Shown: one piece after another, positions 33,433 through 48,000 of the stretch
How positions within the stretch are numbered: position 1 is the stretch's first letter
Layout of the letters: the number at the start of each line of letters is the position of its first letter
NCBI RefSeq assembly: GCF_000315625.1
Contig: NW_005434620.1
Span: 1,068 to 58,436, forward strand
Origin: Guillardia theta CCMP2712
Taxonomy: Eukaryota > Cryptophyceae > Pyrenomonadales > Geminigeraceae
Direction of reading: 5' to 3'
Length of the DNA stretch: 57,369 nucleotides
Notes under the pieces: model-generated
The model's database searches: none
Told to the model about the DNA's origin: nothing
What the model saw: only the letters and a program-made list of their open reading frames with translations
Translations under genes and position numbers: made by a program

Positions 33433-35526
33433 TCAATCAATACGGCCGATCATTTGTAAGGAACCACCTTCATCTGAAATGACAGATTTTACCACGTCAA
33501 GGGTATGGGCATAGCGCAATCTGAGCGCCTCCTTTTCGATCTCCAAGGATCGAATGATATTCTCTTTGCTCTGGAGTGAGACCTGTTTAGAGTGAGAGTC
33601 CCTTCTTTAAATCAGCGATTTACCTTGTACTGCAGGATCTCACCCTGAACTTTGCCGAACCGTTGAAGGCACTCTGCCTGAACCAAGTTGACTCTTTCGC
33701 AACCTTAATCTACAAAAAGAAATCGACTGACTTGTCTCATTTCGATCTCGCTCCGATATTTCTCAAGCTGAATCTTATTATCTAAAGCTTTCTCCAGCTC
33801 CTTGATCTTTGACTTCAATGTACGATTTTCCTTTCCCAAAGAGTCCAAAGTCTCCTCATTTTTCAATTCTCTTTCCTGGAAGACTTTTAGAAGTTTTAGT
33901 CGTGTTAAGGAAAACTCTACCACAAAAAATTCAGTAAAATCGTGTTCAACAACAGTCATGCTCTTCATCTGAAATGCGATTAATCAGACACAACTTAGCT
34001 CTGCAAGTATCTCTCAAGACGTACATCGTTGGCAATTGCAGAAGACGAAGCTCTCTCTTTTTCGAGCTCGGTCTCGAGCTCAGAAACTCTGCCACAGTCA
34101 AACTTTAGCCCAAAAGCCTTTTCATCGTTTCCTGCACCTCTGCTGGGTGACTTGCAGCTGAAATCTTGACTCTTCGATCTCTTTTCGAGTCTCTTGCAGT
34201 TCTGACTCCAACTCCGACAGCTTGCTCTGCAGTCTTTTGTTTAAGATATTCTGCAAACCGGCAAAGGGAAATTTCAACAAGCGAAATTCGTTCAAATCGA
34301 ATTCTCTACCGGGTCATCCATGCACAAATTTCTTTGTTGGCAATACAGGTTCAACATGGTTTATGCATAGTTGTTTGCAACTGCACCTCTCATCCGTTGA
34401 TGCGACCTCGTCCAGAGCCCTTTCATAGGCTGATGGTTCTTCTTCGCGCACATACGCAAGAATCTAGGAGATCCGTCAAAGCAGGGATGACAAGTTGGCC
34501 TTCCTTACGTCTCGCTCTCTTTGAAGCGACTTGGCAAGAAATGCACTATGCTTCTTTTCGTCTTCCAGTTGCTTCGACAACAAATTGACCTTGAATATTG
34601 CTAGTGAGATTGAGCGCCTGTAGCCATTAGATTTGTTTTTCTGCACCTTTTCCGTAAGAGTTTCTTTTTCGCGAGTCTCTGCATATAAAATGCTTGGACG
34701 ATTGAAGCGATCAATCAGTCCTCCAACGATCTTTCAACCTCATTTGTTACTATCGCTCATCTTCCCTCAGCCTTATACCGGAATTTCACAAACAGGTAAG
34801 CGAGGAAATGCACCGCCACCAATGCTGGTCCCCTCGTAAAATTGAAGCTTGGTTTCCAGCTCTTGAATCCTCTCATCTTTCTTTGATAGCTGGATACCAG
34901 AGGTCGCAAGAACTGATGACCCTGGAAAGGCGATCAGAGCAATTGTCACTAGATTGAACAAGTGTGAGCCTGCACTTGATAAGTTTCCCTCGATTTCTTC
35001 CAATTCTTCATTCACTCCTTGAATTTCCCGCACAAAAAGAGTTTGACTTTCTGACAGAAGCCCTTTCACTTTTCTTGCCATTGAAGAGCTCTTGTTCAGT
35101 ACGTCGGAGAAGTCCTCGTCTGTACACAACACCTTCAAATCATAAATGTCAGTCTTGTGGAAAATTGAAATAATTGCATATAAAACCATTGTAGAAGTGA
35201 AAAGAAGCCTCCCGTCTCCATCAGTTGTGACGAAAGCTTTGCGCAATGACTCATCTCCGGATAGCATGATCTGCTTACATACATCCATGACGGAAGCGTC
35301 ATCCTGTATATCGATCTGAACAAACATAAGTGGTACTGTAGACTCTAAGACAGCAAAAGAAAAGACGCAGCGGACCGGGAGGAAAGGCCTATGTGGAGAA
35401 GGATAGCAGACAAGAACGAGTGGGAGAAGACGGGAGTGGAGATAGGAGAGCAAGGAAGAAGGATCTGAGGAAGAGAGCATCCACCGTTAGGCTTGCGAGA
35501 GAGGGTCCTTGTACATTGACAAGCAT
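33433..35526 (-). CDS. Coiled-coil protein with a short beta-grasp-like N-terminus
   Basis: Multi-exon gene. Exon 1 is 35485-35526 (14 codons, MLVNVQGPSLASLT), spliced over a 169-bp intron to 35315, giving LTIDIQDDASVMDVCKQI and then LRKAFVTTDGDGRLLF; this reads like the first strands and helix of a ubiquitin-like fold, but that is tentative. Following exons are coiled coil: SSSMARKVKGLLSESQ, GVNEELEEIEGNLSS, LSKKDERIQELETKLQFYEG, LKNEETLDSLGKENRTLKSK with IKELEKALD, and near the end SKENIIRSLEIEKEALRLRY and SVISDEGGSLQMIGRID before TGA 33433-33435. Not all middle exons (33970-34770) are resolved. Unknown family; a structural or ciliary/centrosomal protein would fit, as would any coiled-coil scaffold. 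It lies in tandem downstream of the giant TIG gene. Confidence 0.6.
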
Positions 35527-36076
35527 GGCAGTAGCTGCAGTGACTGACGGTGGAAAAAAATTTGACTACAGCTCGCTGCCCCTCTCTCTATTACAATAAT
35601 TATATATTGGATCAGTACTGATAATTGAGTAAATTACATATATATGCGGTACACTTATTTGTACCAGTTACTCTCTTTAATATTAATATATATAGAATTC
35701 TCTCCTTTTTTTTTGACTTAGTGAAAGAATCTTGAAGCGCCCTGCGAGATCCAGTCCTTGTGTCTGTCGAACGAGTTTTCTATTCCGATCATGACTGAAA
35801 GATGTGTGGAAAGTAATGTACAACTATGCCTAGAATGATCCTCAGACATGATCTGATGTAGTTCACCGTCATCCTTGCTGTAGTTTATTTGGTTTGTCAG
35901 GAACAAACTAACAAACAGCATACTGATAACAATTGCGATCTATCGATCCCATAGCTCTACATAAATGAGAACACGTGTGGTAGAGAGTTTTGTGATATAC
36001 TGCTGATTCTTTAATGATGAGTATATGTCTAAAGTAAAGTTAATACTGTGATAAACTCGTGATGCAACGTCTAAGC
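35527..36076. other. AT-rich spacer downstream of giant TIG/REJ gene
   Basis: 550 bp, very AT-rich at 35580-35720. On the minus strand 35718-35944 is open, begins after an AG acceptor-like site, and encodes a hydrophobic run AIVISMLFVSLFLTN followed by a polar tail and stop at 35718. It could be a further 3' exon of the giant gene or noise. A small hairpin GGTACA/TGTACC lies near 35650. Confidence 0.35.
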
Positions 36077-39000
36077 TCAGGCGTTGTCTACGCCCACAGG
36101 TTCGACCTGTACGTTGTCACTCTCTGTTGACAAGGCCATTGCAATATCCTCAGCGAGGGCCTGGGACACAAAGATGTCACTGAATCTGAAAGTTGAGGGC
36201 GTATCAGTTACCTCATACATGCCAGCCTCCACCAGGCTCTTGAGGTACTCGACAGTTTCTTTATCTCTCTTCGGAAGACGTTCATCGGAGGGATTCCTAC
36301 TCGTCAGAGCAACTTCGCTGAACTTGGATGGAACTTCGTTACTCTGATAAGTTCGTCTCAGAATCAAACACTGAATTGCATGGCAGATCTTACCTCGGCT
36401 CTTCTAGACCTCGCTTCTACCAATTGAGCCCCAACCGTACCATTGTATGAAAACAGGTCCACATCCGAGACCTCGATCGTGATTAGGAGAAGCAAATAAT
36501 TCAATGGTTGTAAGTCAGCAGATTGAACGTCGATGGATTGGAGTGCAGTGTCAACGATGGACAACATAGCATTCGCGGAACATGCGTCGACAGCACTGAG
36601 ACATCCTGGCCTGGTCACCAGGACAGTTTTGTTGACCCTGGATGTCGCACCCAGGAGGTCTCTTATCTCGGCAATGAGGATCACGCTACAGTTCACGCGG
36701 CAGAGGATTGTTCCGACTCCCGGTACGCTAGTGAGCACACGGCTTGAGGGAAGAACGAAGTTGTCATGATGCGCCGAGGGCTGGTGCTCTCTTATCCTGA
36801 TCTCCCCTATACGTCCGCCTACGTTGGTGGCAAAGGAATATGTGAGAGGAAGCAAGTCCGGATCCGTCGTCGTCCACAAGTTACAGTCGACGCTCCACCG
36901 ATCTACCATGGCCGTTCCATTCATTGTTGAGACCTCCAACGAGCCTCCTCGAGGTGAGTCGGCCGTTGTAAAATTGAGCCAAGTCGTGCTGTACCTCCCA
37001 CTCGGCCACGAGGCAGACAAGCTGATTTTGTACTGCGTTCGCGGCTGAAAGGCTTGTCCCTGTACCTCCAACACTCCAACAGCTGACACTGATCCTATGA
37101 GCGGAATCCTGCATAATGAGTCAGCATTTGCATTCATCAGATCGTAAGAGCATACCGACTGGAGCCCGTGTCACACCACCATGCGTACTTCACCGAAGTG
37201 TCACTGGTTTGTGTAGCATTTAGAATAACGGGAAACCAAGCCAAAGAACTTATTTACCTTGTAAGGACATTGATATAAGTTGCAGAGTCAACCCGGAAAA
37301 TGATTGGATTATTTGGCAATGGCTGGCTAATGAAGAGAGGTTCTAGTCCGATGGGGAAATTCCCTCCCTCTTCAATCTGTATGGAAAGGCAGCATCAGAT
37401 GAAACAAATTGATGTTCAACTCTTTACCGCGGCTTCAAATTGAATGTGACTAGTCGAATATCCGCTGGCTCCATCCACATCCGTCACCTTTAATCCGATA
37501 ATTATCAGGATAGGAAAGAAATAGCTAGCTCCGGCAGGATGAAATCGCTCAAAATCGGATTTCCTATCAGATATTGTACTGAAACCGGTGTTGAGGGTAT
37601 CAAATACAGGTAGCCCTCCCGTGTTGGCCTGATTCAAATTATACAAAAGTGTGCTTAATGTGCTTGATCGGCACTGAGTGATATAATCCTTCGAGTTCTT
37701 AAGATATGCATCTTTCAAGTATTGCTCAATCTGTAGATACATAGTTTCGCAATCGAGAAACCATTCAAATTTAAATCTCGGGTCATTCCGTCTCCAATCT
37801 GGATCCCAGCTGTCTGTTCCGTCAAGAATAATTCTGCTGTCCTGGAGAATTCTCCGGTTTCCACCTCTTATTCTGGAGACAGGTGCAATCTTGACTGGAA
37901 CTATTTGGACCTGAGCAATAGATGCATATCGTTCAACAGAGTCTTCTTTGAAACCTGTCCATACACCAGCCTCGACTTGTATCGTGTAGTTTGCACCAAT
38001 ATCTAGTTGTCGGACAGTTTCCTCCAAGATTATCACCACACTTGTCGTCACAATGCTCACTTGTTTAGTTAACAGGCTGTTTGAGGGTTGTCCGATTGTA
38101 GACCATTGTATATCAAGGACAGCAGAAGTTGTTCCATCCCATCCATAATCGTTTCTTGTATCTAAACAAGAGCAAAGCCTCCCAACGCACGGAGGCAAAT
38201 ACGCTTGCGCAGAAATCACGAGCGGGCCATTTCTACGTATTCGCCTGATGGGATCGCCCAAAATTTCCACTGTTGGTAGTTTGACATCCTCGCGCTGGAC
38301 TGTCTTGGATATTGAAGCCACCTGCTCTTACGGTTAGCTTCTGCACAGTGAATGAGAGACAAATTATACCATTCCTAGGTAGTTAGTGACACTCACTGTG
38401 ATTATGTAAATTTGTCCAGAGTCAAACTCTGGATCGTCTGGAGAAACTTGTAACACGGAGTATTTCAAACCCTCTCCGGATGCTCTTCTTACAGCCTGCG
38501 TACCTCATCAGCACTTTCGAACACACAGAGATATTTATGGATTGACCGTGATGTCGGGATTACTTGACCAAGTGAACAAAAGCCCCTTGCTACGTGACCC
38601 GCTGGCAAAGTCAACTTCTGCTTTGAGAAGTAAAGGATCGCAAGCTCCGAAAGTTGATTTGCCATGAAGGTTCACCCTTGGCTTTGCCTGCACGATAAGA
38701 TTAAATCTAATACAAAGTGAGGCAAGAAACAGCATCACCGCATAAGCGTAAGTCGTCTGAGACTGATCATAGAGTGGTCGAGGTGTTGTGGGCGGTTCCA
38801 TCAGAATGTCTGAATCTGACGAATACGACGGTGCCCCGTGAGCGAAGACTACACCAGGTCGAATACGCATTGTAGCTGGAGGGTTGAATACAGGTAAGAC
38901 CGTGGTTCCGAATCCGAAAGCAACGTGGAGAACTGCTGGATTTAGCCATCTGCATAGAGCTCCCTCACCCAGCAAAGTCTTCAAATCCACCAGCGTTATC

Positions 39001-42000
39001 GAAACTAGGTAGTGTGAACAACTGGTGGAGAGCCAAGGCAGAGGTCTGTTATTGCAGTCATCTTCAAAATCATCGGATCGACTTCCTGGCCGTGCCTTAT
39101 ACGGTCTTCCTTGATTTGTTCTTGTCGCACTCCATACAGTGCTACTGTCTCGCTTTCCGAAGGTTATTGTCATTCCAGCTCCATCACCATCTATCCAGGC
39201 GCAAGCTTTCTTATTCGGGTTGAAAGGCACGACTATAGGCTGAGGCTGAATTGAAAGGACAGAATGTTTGGATGAAGTTGAACTTCTTTGACCAGAAACT
39301 TCTACCACAACCTTCTCAGCGCTGCACCCTATTGCCCCTGAAACTAATTTTGGCCAGGTACACGTGATCTGAGTCCCTCCCGACCTGATGGCAGTATTTT
39401 CACATACCCGCGTACCGACATACACAGTCGCAAGGGACTGCTTCGAGAGCATCGTGGATCCCTCAAGCGGTATGGGGACCCCGAAATTATCACCTTCAAT
39501 ATACAAGATTCTATTGACAGTGACATCTCCCTCTGAAGGAGACGTAGTGTAAGCCAGAGATTCCACCACCGCGAGGTTCCCGCAATTCTCTTGGGCACAG
39601 TCATCGTTGCTGCTGACTGAGTAGATTCTCGGTCTCGAGTACGAGAAACCATTTGACAGATAGGAAGTTTGATCACTATCAGCTACAGTCACCGATATAG
39701 CATTACCATCCCCAGCAGGAACGATACAGAGTACTTGATCGTCACGAACATGAGCATTACCACAGCCTACACACAGAGAGGATCGAGGAAGCTTGCACTC
39801 AATTCTACCAAGGGTCGAGTCTTGGGTCCACAAGGTGCTCGAAACAGCAATTCTGATGAGGTCTGCAAAGAATCCAAAGTTTGCACCTTCGATAGTCAAA
39901 GTCCAACCCCCTCGAGTGTTGCCATGTGCAGAATTACCAGTATTTGTCTTGGTGTACAAAAGAATCGGCATTGAATACGAAAACTGGAATTCCTTTACTA
40001 CCGGTGGATCACCGTAGGAATATGGGGAAATCTGCACACCCGTTGTGAAGGTGATGGAATGTGCCGAGCCAACTCCACTTGCAAGCAGACATGAAGCTGA
40101 AGTGGAACTAGTCCACATTGTAGTTTCACAATTTGTCCCACCAAATCTCGCTCGGGTTGTTGAGTCATACTGGGCGAAGTCCATTCCGATCACAGTGACG
40201 ATGCTCAGTCCAGTGGCTGGGCGGCTTTCCGGCTTGACGCCTGTATCTAATGGAGAATCGAAAGACACGGCCTTGGAGAGCGTACTTGGAGTCCTGGAAC
40301 CACTGGTCAGAAGTACTGATCTCAAATTCTTGATTCCATGAGAGCTTTTGATTGTAATAAAGGTATCGCTTAACCACTTTGAAGCCTCCGATGCAGTAAA
40401 TTCCGTACTTCTACCTGAATTACTGCAGTCCGCAGTCGACAGCGATACACAAGATAATTCGATTACAGTTGAACCTGTAGAAGGCTTGTTTTTACCAGCG
40501 ATTGCAGCCAAAGTTTCTGATGAGTCATAGGAAGTCAATTCTGAAGTACTTCCAGCCGCTTGTATCATGCTGAGTACTATTATGGAACTTTTCCCCACAC
40601 CAGCGGGTAACACACAAGTTAGGGCAGTCGTGGAACTCCACGATGTCTTGGCAAAAGAGGTGACTGCAAGCAGCCCTCTTGGCGAGAAGTCGTTGGCGGC
40701 GAGGTTGAGAGCGGATATCAAATGACTTCGCATAGGTTTGGATTGCGATGGCGGTTCGTTCGAGCCGAAAGTCTTGAAAATCATTTGGTTGCCTTCTGAT
40801 GCACAGAGTGAGATTCCAGTGAATTGATACGCGCATACTTGATCGCTATTTAAGGGCATCTGGTTGCAAAGGCTGATGTTTACAGAAAGTTCACACAAAG
40901 TCACTAATGTTGGCACTGCAGTCTGCGTCTTTGACAAACATTCAACCTTGCCTAATGAAATCCATCGCATTTGAGAGCAATACGTGTCTGACAAATACAA
41001 TTCCAACTGCGCAATATTCTGAATGGACGATTCAAAGTTCAAGATGAAGGGAGATTGGCATTCCACATCGAATTGTTCATTCGTAGAATTAGGTGAAGAA
41101 GTAGGAGCCATTCTCACCTTGACACTGCTGCATGGAAATCCATTCAAAAATCCATACAAATATTTTGATGCTTGAGGCTGCACTAATGTATTGTTCAGGG
41201 AAGGTGGCGAAGTGAGAACAGAAACTATGCTTGAAAGGTTTGAGCATCGACTACGAACAACAAAGAACAAGACTGGTTTTGGCATGATTTGAATGGCAGA
41301 AAATTTCAATACATCGAATGATACTAATTCGGTGACGGTTCCAGTCGCACTTGCGGCGGTGAGCATAACCTATATTGTAGAACGATGTCAGAGATAGCAA
41401 AAAGAATGGCAAAATACAAACCTTGGAAGACTGGCCCGTCCCCGATGCTGCTATTGCGAGTACTGCAGTGTCTGCAACCCACAATGTCCTGAGAGAATCT
41501 GTCTGTCCAGCACGCACACGTTGTGTATGATCAAGTTTTCCCATGTTCTTCCCGACCAAGATCGCACGGCTTTTGACATTTTCAAAATTTGTATTGAAGC
41601 TGACTGGTCTCGAAACGTTTTCTGTCACACAAGGCATTGTACCTGTATAATTTGTTGATAGCCCACAAGGATTTGATTGGATTCTATTCACTTCTGGGTT
41701 ATCGTAAGACAAAATTTCCGAAGAAGAGCCAAGATTCAGAAGCAATGTGATTCGAGCTTGCATGGAATTCGCAAAGCCTGCGGAAACCTGCCAAAGAAGT
41801 CATCAGCATCATGTCTCAAAATGACAATTAAAGTACCTTGCACATAATCGTTGTCTGAGATTGCCAAGTTGTCGTCTGGCTGTTTGAAACATGTGATCGA
41901 ATTGCTGCACTCATTGAAGTGTGTGCAAAATTGCTCCCATGAACAGAGATTCTAGAAGATCCAGTGAAGGGAAAATTGACTTTGGTAAAGTTGCTATGGA

Positions 42001-45000
42001 TCTGGGGTTTGACGAAAGAGATCGTTTCAGTACCAGTCCCCGCAATGAGATTCACTGTGACTTCAAGTTTGCAGGAACGACTTGCACCGGATGAGCTCTT
42101 TGCGTGAATGCTGGAGTCGCTTGTCCATACAGAGACTTCTGCACTTGTGTCGGATGTTCGCATTGCCAAGGATGAATGAGAAAATCCAATGCTCACTCCT
42201 TCCAAGTGCAGCATGACAGATCCTGTGCCGGGATAATTTTGCCTGTCCACAGACGATACATAAACAGAATCATAGGACCAAATTTTGCTTATTGAGCTCA
42301 CTTTCTGATGGATTGTCAAGATCATCATTAAACTCTGCCCTTTCTGGATCTTACCGGCCTCTCTACAACTCAGAGTTGAAAAGCTAGTCCAGATGGTTTG
42401 CTCACAAGCTGTGAATGCTCTTGCACTTAAAGTTTTGGTACTGAAGCCATAATTTGTGCCAAAGATGGTGGCATCTTTAGATGGCAAGAAAACTCTACGA
42501 TTGTAGGACTCCATGCCTGATAACTTAGGGACATCAAAGGATACTGAGTTACTTCCACTTCCAAGCTGCAATGATACCGTCAATGAAAAAATAGATGTGA
42601 AATACTCCAAAGGTCCTTGCTTGCAGACAATCAAGGTATCACTTTGCCATAAACTTCGTTCACATGCAGTCAAAGCCGATCTGGCATTCGACGTGAAATC
42701 ATTGAGACCTACATTAGAAGATCTGAATGCTATGGGTAATGAGTCGATTGGAGCTCGATTCATATCCAGGTTGATCATATACTGACGAAGGAATGCTGGT
42801 TTATCAAAGGAGAACAGCACTGTCGTAGTTTCTACGTGATGGTTTTGCGTAAGTTTTACAGTTTGACTTCGAGCCTCACCTCCTGAAAATTTGCTTTGCA
42901 AGGAAGTGTCACTGGACCATAGCGTTGCATCAGAAATTGTTTTCTGTACAGAAAATGCCAATGTATATCCAGAAGAACCAAATCCAAGTCCCATCAGCGT
43001 TACTTTGGTCGCCCCTACTGGTTGCAAATTAGCTCTCTTGGATGTGCTGATGACATGTGCATCGTAGCTAATTAAGTCGCTTGCACTCGCAATGATGCAA
43101 AGAATACTCACGACAACTTTCTGGTTCACTTCTTTCAAAAAGAATACTCCACTTGCAATGTGAGCAGTTATACTGGAAGATGAAACCCAAGCACTCCTTT
43201 CAAATGCTGTTTGTCCAGAGCGTACAGCGATGGATAAGGACTGCGATGGTATGATGCCTGGTATGAGCATGATCTTATTTGAGCCTGTCGAAGGTATGTT
43301 ATGGTCTTGAGCTGAACTCAAGATGATTTGGTCGTATGATACCATTTCACTTGATGAACCAACTAAAACAGCGAAGGTAATTTGAGCTGCGGATGAGGAA
43401 GATGATCCAAACGAGAATTTACACGCCACAGATGAGTCAGATTGCCATCGTGTATTCAACAATTTAGATCCACTGATTCTTGCAGAGGCTGAATTGAAGA
43501 GTTCGCTGTTCATTGCAAAGTACAAGTACATTGGGCTTTCCAGGAACATGTTAGTGCCCATGACTCCTGTTATAGGACTCGTATCGTATGAGATAGTGTT
43601 GGAAAGAGTTTGCGACACAGAATTGATCGAAAATATTACAGATCGACTTTTTTCTTGACCGCTGGGAAATTTCACCACGATGCTGCTATCGCTGTTCCAC
43701 AGTGAGCTGGAAGATTGTGTTGATGAGATCCGCACGCTACTGGTATGGATTCTGGTTTCGATCTGTTTCTGGCCGATCACAATTATAAACATTGTTGTTG
43801 ATAGCTTTGCCGAATTCAGTAAGGAGTCAGGAGGTATGCTTCTGTTCTGAAGCTTGACTTGCAAAGATGGATGATCAAAGGTCAAAATTTGAGATATTGT
43901 GGAAACTATCACACCGATTGACACGCTTACTTTCTGGGATGACTGTACACAAGTAGCAGGTTTCACGACAATTGACGAATCGGATATCCAGCGTGAAAAT
44001 TCAGATGAAGTTTTTAAGGAAACTCTAGGGGAAAAGGATACGGTAGAAAAATCTGAACCATGCAAAGATATATACCCACTCGGACGAAGTCCATTTCCCG
44101 GATTGGGCGTACTTAGTGTCGGAGAATCATATGAGGAAGCTTGTGAAATTGAATTGATCATGGAATTCAATGTTAACAATAGAGCATGTTGTGTCCCACT
44201 TAAGCCAGTTACAGCCAATGATCTCAAACTTGAGTCACTGTACCATATCGTGGAAATGGCGTTGCTGTATCCAAACCTTGTAGACGGAGAATAAAGGGCA
44301 CTTCGCACTAAAGCATATCCACCAAGGTAAAACGCGTCATGGCCAGATGATTTAACATTGCTCTGAGAAGTGGTAGAAATTGTGTGTAAATCAAAAGTAA
44401 AAGTACTGAAGATCGAGCTAACTCTATTCAGAGTTGTAATAACAAGAGATGAATCAGGCTTTAGCGAACTTGTGCTCCAGTGTGAAGTGAGACATAAAAT
44501 CTGAACAGTTGAAATCCAGACCGTGGATAACAAGCTAGTGCCAACAATCCTACCACTGATTGAAAGCTTCCATGTAGAATTTTTATCGAAACCAAACACA
44601 ATTAATGATGTCCCAGAGTCCTTTGATTGGATATTTGACGGTTTCGATTTCGACAACTCCACAATGTCGAAAGAGATCATACCAGAGCAGGTCCCCGTCT
44701 GTATTGCAGTCGTGATTGTGATCTTTTCAGAAGCTTGAAAATACCCAGTGAACAACGAAAGCAGCGAAGTCTCAGAAAACCAACTGGTAAATTCTGAATG
44801 CGTTTTCCCAATACGTGCTTGACTCGTCAGATCGTTTCTTGCTGCATTGAAGACGCTGAGATGTATCCTCGTGTTCGACCCTGTGATATGATTATATGGT
44901 GCCACTGAACTGGCTGTACTTGACTCATATGAAAATATATCTGTTCTAGTTGACACTAGGACACTTAATGTCACAGCCACAGCGTGAGATCGGGCTGCGC

Positions 45001-48000
45001 CTGAACTGACCATGCAGAATATTTGAGAGTCAGACATCCAGTTGGACTGTTTGCAGCTTGTACTCGCCAGTCTGATTGTTAAACAATGTGTCGAAATGCC
45101 AAAGTTAAAACCTTCAAGTCCAATGAGAAGATTGCTTTTGTTTTGATGCAAAGAAACTACAGCAGCTTGGTCATACGAAAATATGGTAGTGGTTGTACAT
45201 CTTCTCTCAGTCGCAGTCAAGCTCGCTCGCACCAGGTGCCCAACTCCAGAGCTGAGTTTCAAGCATGACATTACGGTGTCTGATGACCAAACACTTTCTT
45301 CACAAGAGGTAAAACCGACTCTCAGCTGATGACTGAAATCATTCAATGAATAACTTAAACCGGTGGCCACAAAAGGAATAATGGACTGTGTAACTTTAGA
45401 GTTGTGACTTGTTTCATGGATGGTCTGGACATCATATGTAAAGACAAGTGAAATTGTTGAAGACGATGAAACATGAGTCAGAGTCAACGCCTTGGATCTA
45501 TCGATACCATCACTAAACTTGCAAATTATTTGCGTTGCTGAATTCCAAGCTGTGTATTCTGATGAGGTCCCTCCCATACTGACAAAATGTTAGAGTAAAG
45601 AAAAAGATTGACTTTGACTCACCTCATGGAAATTGATGGAAGGCCAGACTTGTTGGAGGACTGAACAGTGAACACTTTCACAACTTTATCTGATGTGCTT
45701 TGAGGAGGTTGATTGACAGGAATCAATCGATTGTTGAGTTGAATTAGGTCTGCAGAAATACTATCTGACAAGGTACTGATACTGGACATGACAGTTACCA
45801 GAAGAGATTTTGATTTTCCCTCGGAAAATGCAAAGCTACATGTCACTGCTGTTTCAGCTATCCATAGTGTTTCTGTCATGACAGTCCCTGCTACCTGAAC
45901 TTTGAGAGTGAAATCATTTGTTCCAAGGTTCCGACCTTGCACAATTTCAAATGAGCTCTCTTGATGAATATTTTGAGCCTTGACTGCAGACGCAAAGCCA
46001 GCGTCATAAACAATCGCCCTTGTCTGAGTCCCTGTCACAATTCCTGCTGTCAACACAATAGTTTTCTCCCCCCCAGAGCCACTGCATGATCTAGCAATTA
46101 TAGCGCTAGAAGAATACCACGTCGTGGACTCTTGCGAAGTTCCTATCATACGGACTCCCACGGAGTTATCAGACAAGCCAAGTCTACTACCTGTAAGCAT
46201 CAAAAATGTTGAACCGGTCCCAACAAGGTTTTGAGTTCCATTTACGATTGTATACAAAGACGGCGGTAAATATGATATTGCTTGCGACAACGTACTGTTT
46301 TGCATGGAGACTGTAAGGATTATGCTGATTGAAGCCCCATGATATGCATAGGTTACGCCGAGGACAGCTGTGTCTGACTGCCACACTGTTTGAGAAGCAG
46401 CGGTGTCACTTCGGATAGCAAGCGAATAATCGTATACTCCAAAAGAATTCCCATCAACGAATACAGTCATCCAGTCACCAATGGAGGTGTTTACTTGAAT
46501 TCCAGTAGCTGTGCTCAATTGAGGTGCATCAAATGAGAAATACATTGTGGTCAACCCAGTCATTCCTCCAAAGACCATGGTCATGTTGATATAATGCGAT
46601 ACTCCAGGTTCTGATTTACAATATACCAATGACTCACTTACCCATTGCACAGAACCTTGTTTCGTTGAGCTGAAATAGACGTTTCCACTGTAATCTGAAC
46701 TGCCAAAATTCGAGCCAAAAATTGTTGTCGTGCCTACTCGTATAGATCGAAGGTTTGATGGTGAAACTGAGCTGCTTGATGGCGAGTCATAGTAAAAAGC
46801 AGTGGATTGAGTGATGGAGTTGTTCTTGACATCCTCAATCCTCACATTGAGATTGAGCTCCTTCCCAACCCCTTTTGCAAGCAAACAGGTCAGACTTGTG
46901 TCACTTGTCCACGTCGTACTAGTACATAATGTGTACCCTACTCTGCCCAAAATTACTTTGGGGCGAGTTGACTGAAATCCGAGGCCAGTGATACTCAGAT
47001 TTACGTTGCCAGAGGTCGGGCCATTGGTATCCAGGAGAAGGATTGGAACCCAACTTTCCTCGCAGGTATCATTGGTGTTGCACGACAACCATGTCACATC
47101 AAGCCTTTCTGCCTGAGTTATGTTTACCGGAACCTTACATACCATTGTAGACTCACTGATCCATTTGTTTGCATCACAGTAAATATTTCCAATTCTAATG
47201 ATTGGAGAATAGTCTGCAGAACCAAAGCCTGCTCCAAGTACTGTCACTGAAACGTTGCCGGAAACTTTCCCGTCAGTTGTATTTACAGATTGTATTTTTC
47301 TGAAGTAGGTGAAGGCCGTGTTTTTGGATCCTACCAAGACACCAACAGTGATTACGAATCCTCGTGCAACACCTAGACCATTTGCAGTAGCACAAACAAT
47401 TTGTGTATCTGACTTCCAGATGGTGCTTGAACAAGAGCTTTGACCCATCCTGGATCTAAGCGTGGTCATCGTTCTAGCGAAGGATTTGCCCAGGCCGTTG
47501 AGCACTGTTCTATTCTTGCCACAATAAAATTCTGTGCAAGAAGGGTTCATTGATTCAAGATAATCAATCGAGTCCGGAATAGGAGCCTGATAACTCACCA
47601 GTTCATTGAATGTCTGTACCAAATTGCCAATGGATATGATGACCTTCTGAGATGCACTTGCTCCTGAAGGGCACTTTACAGCAACACTTGTTGAACTCGT
47701 CCATCGCGTTGCTTCTGATCCTGTTGAGCTCAATCGTAGCTTAGTAGTCAGAATGTGTCCTTGATACGGATCTGCAATGGCAACTGCCTTGTCAAGGGAT
47801 GAAGCACCTGTTGTAGCCAGTATGGATGGTCTGAGGCTCTTTTGAGAAGATATCAAATCATATGAAATTGTATCCGTTATTGTTCCTATGGACAAACGGA
47901 ATCCAGACGCTACATTTGGCCACATTTGTTCAATGTATCCTTGAGATCCAGCCGTAATAAGAAGTCTTTGAGACCCGGCAAATCTCAACAGCGCATGGCA

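Noticed and set aside
36084-36769. Plus-strand open frames opposite the REJ region
   Set aside because: Shadows of the minus-strand gene, whose REJ motifs and consistent introns are clear.
38688-38738. Hydrophobic segment as a transmembrane helix of the giant protein
   Set aside because: Better explained as an unspliced 51-nt intron with GT and AG ends.
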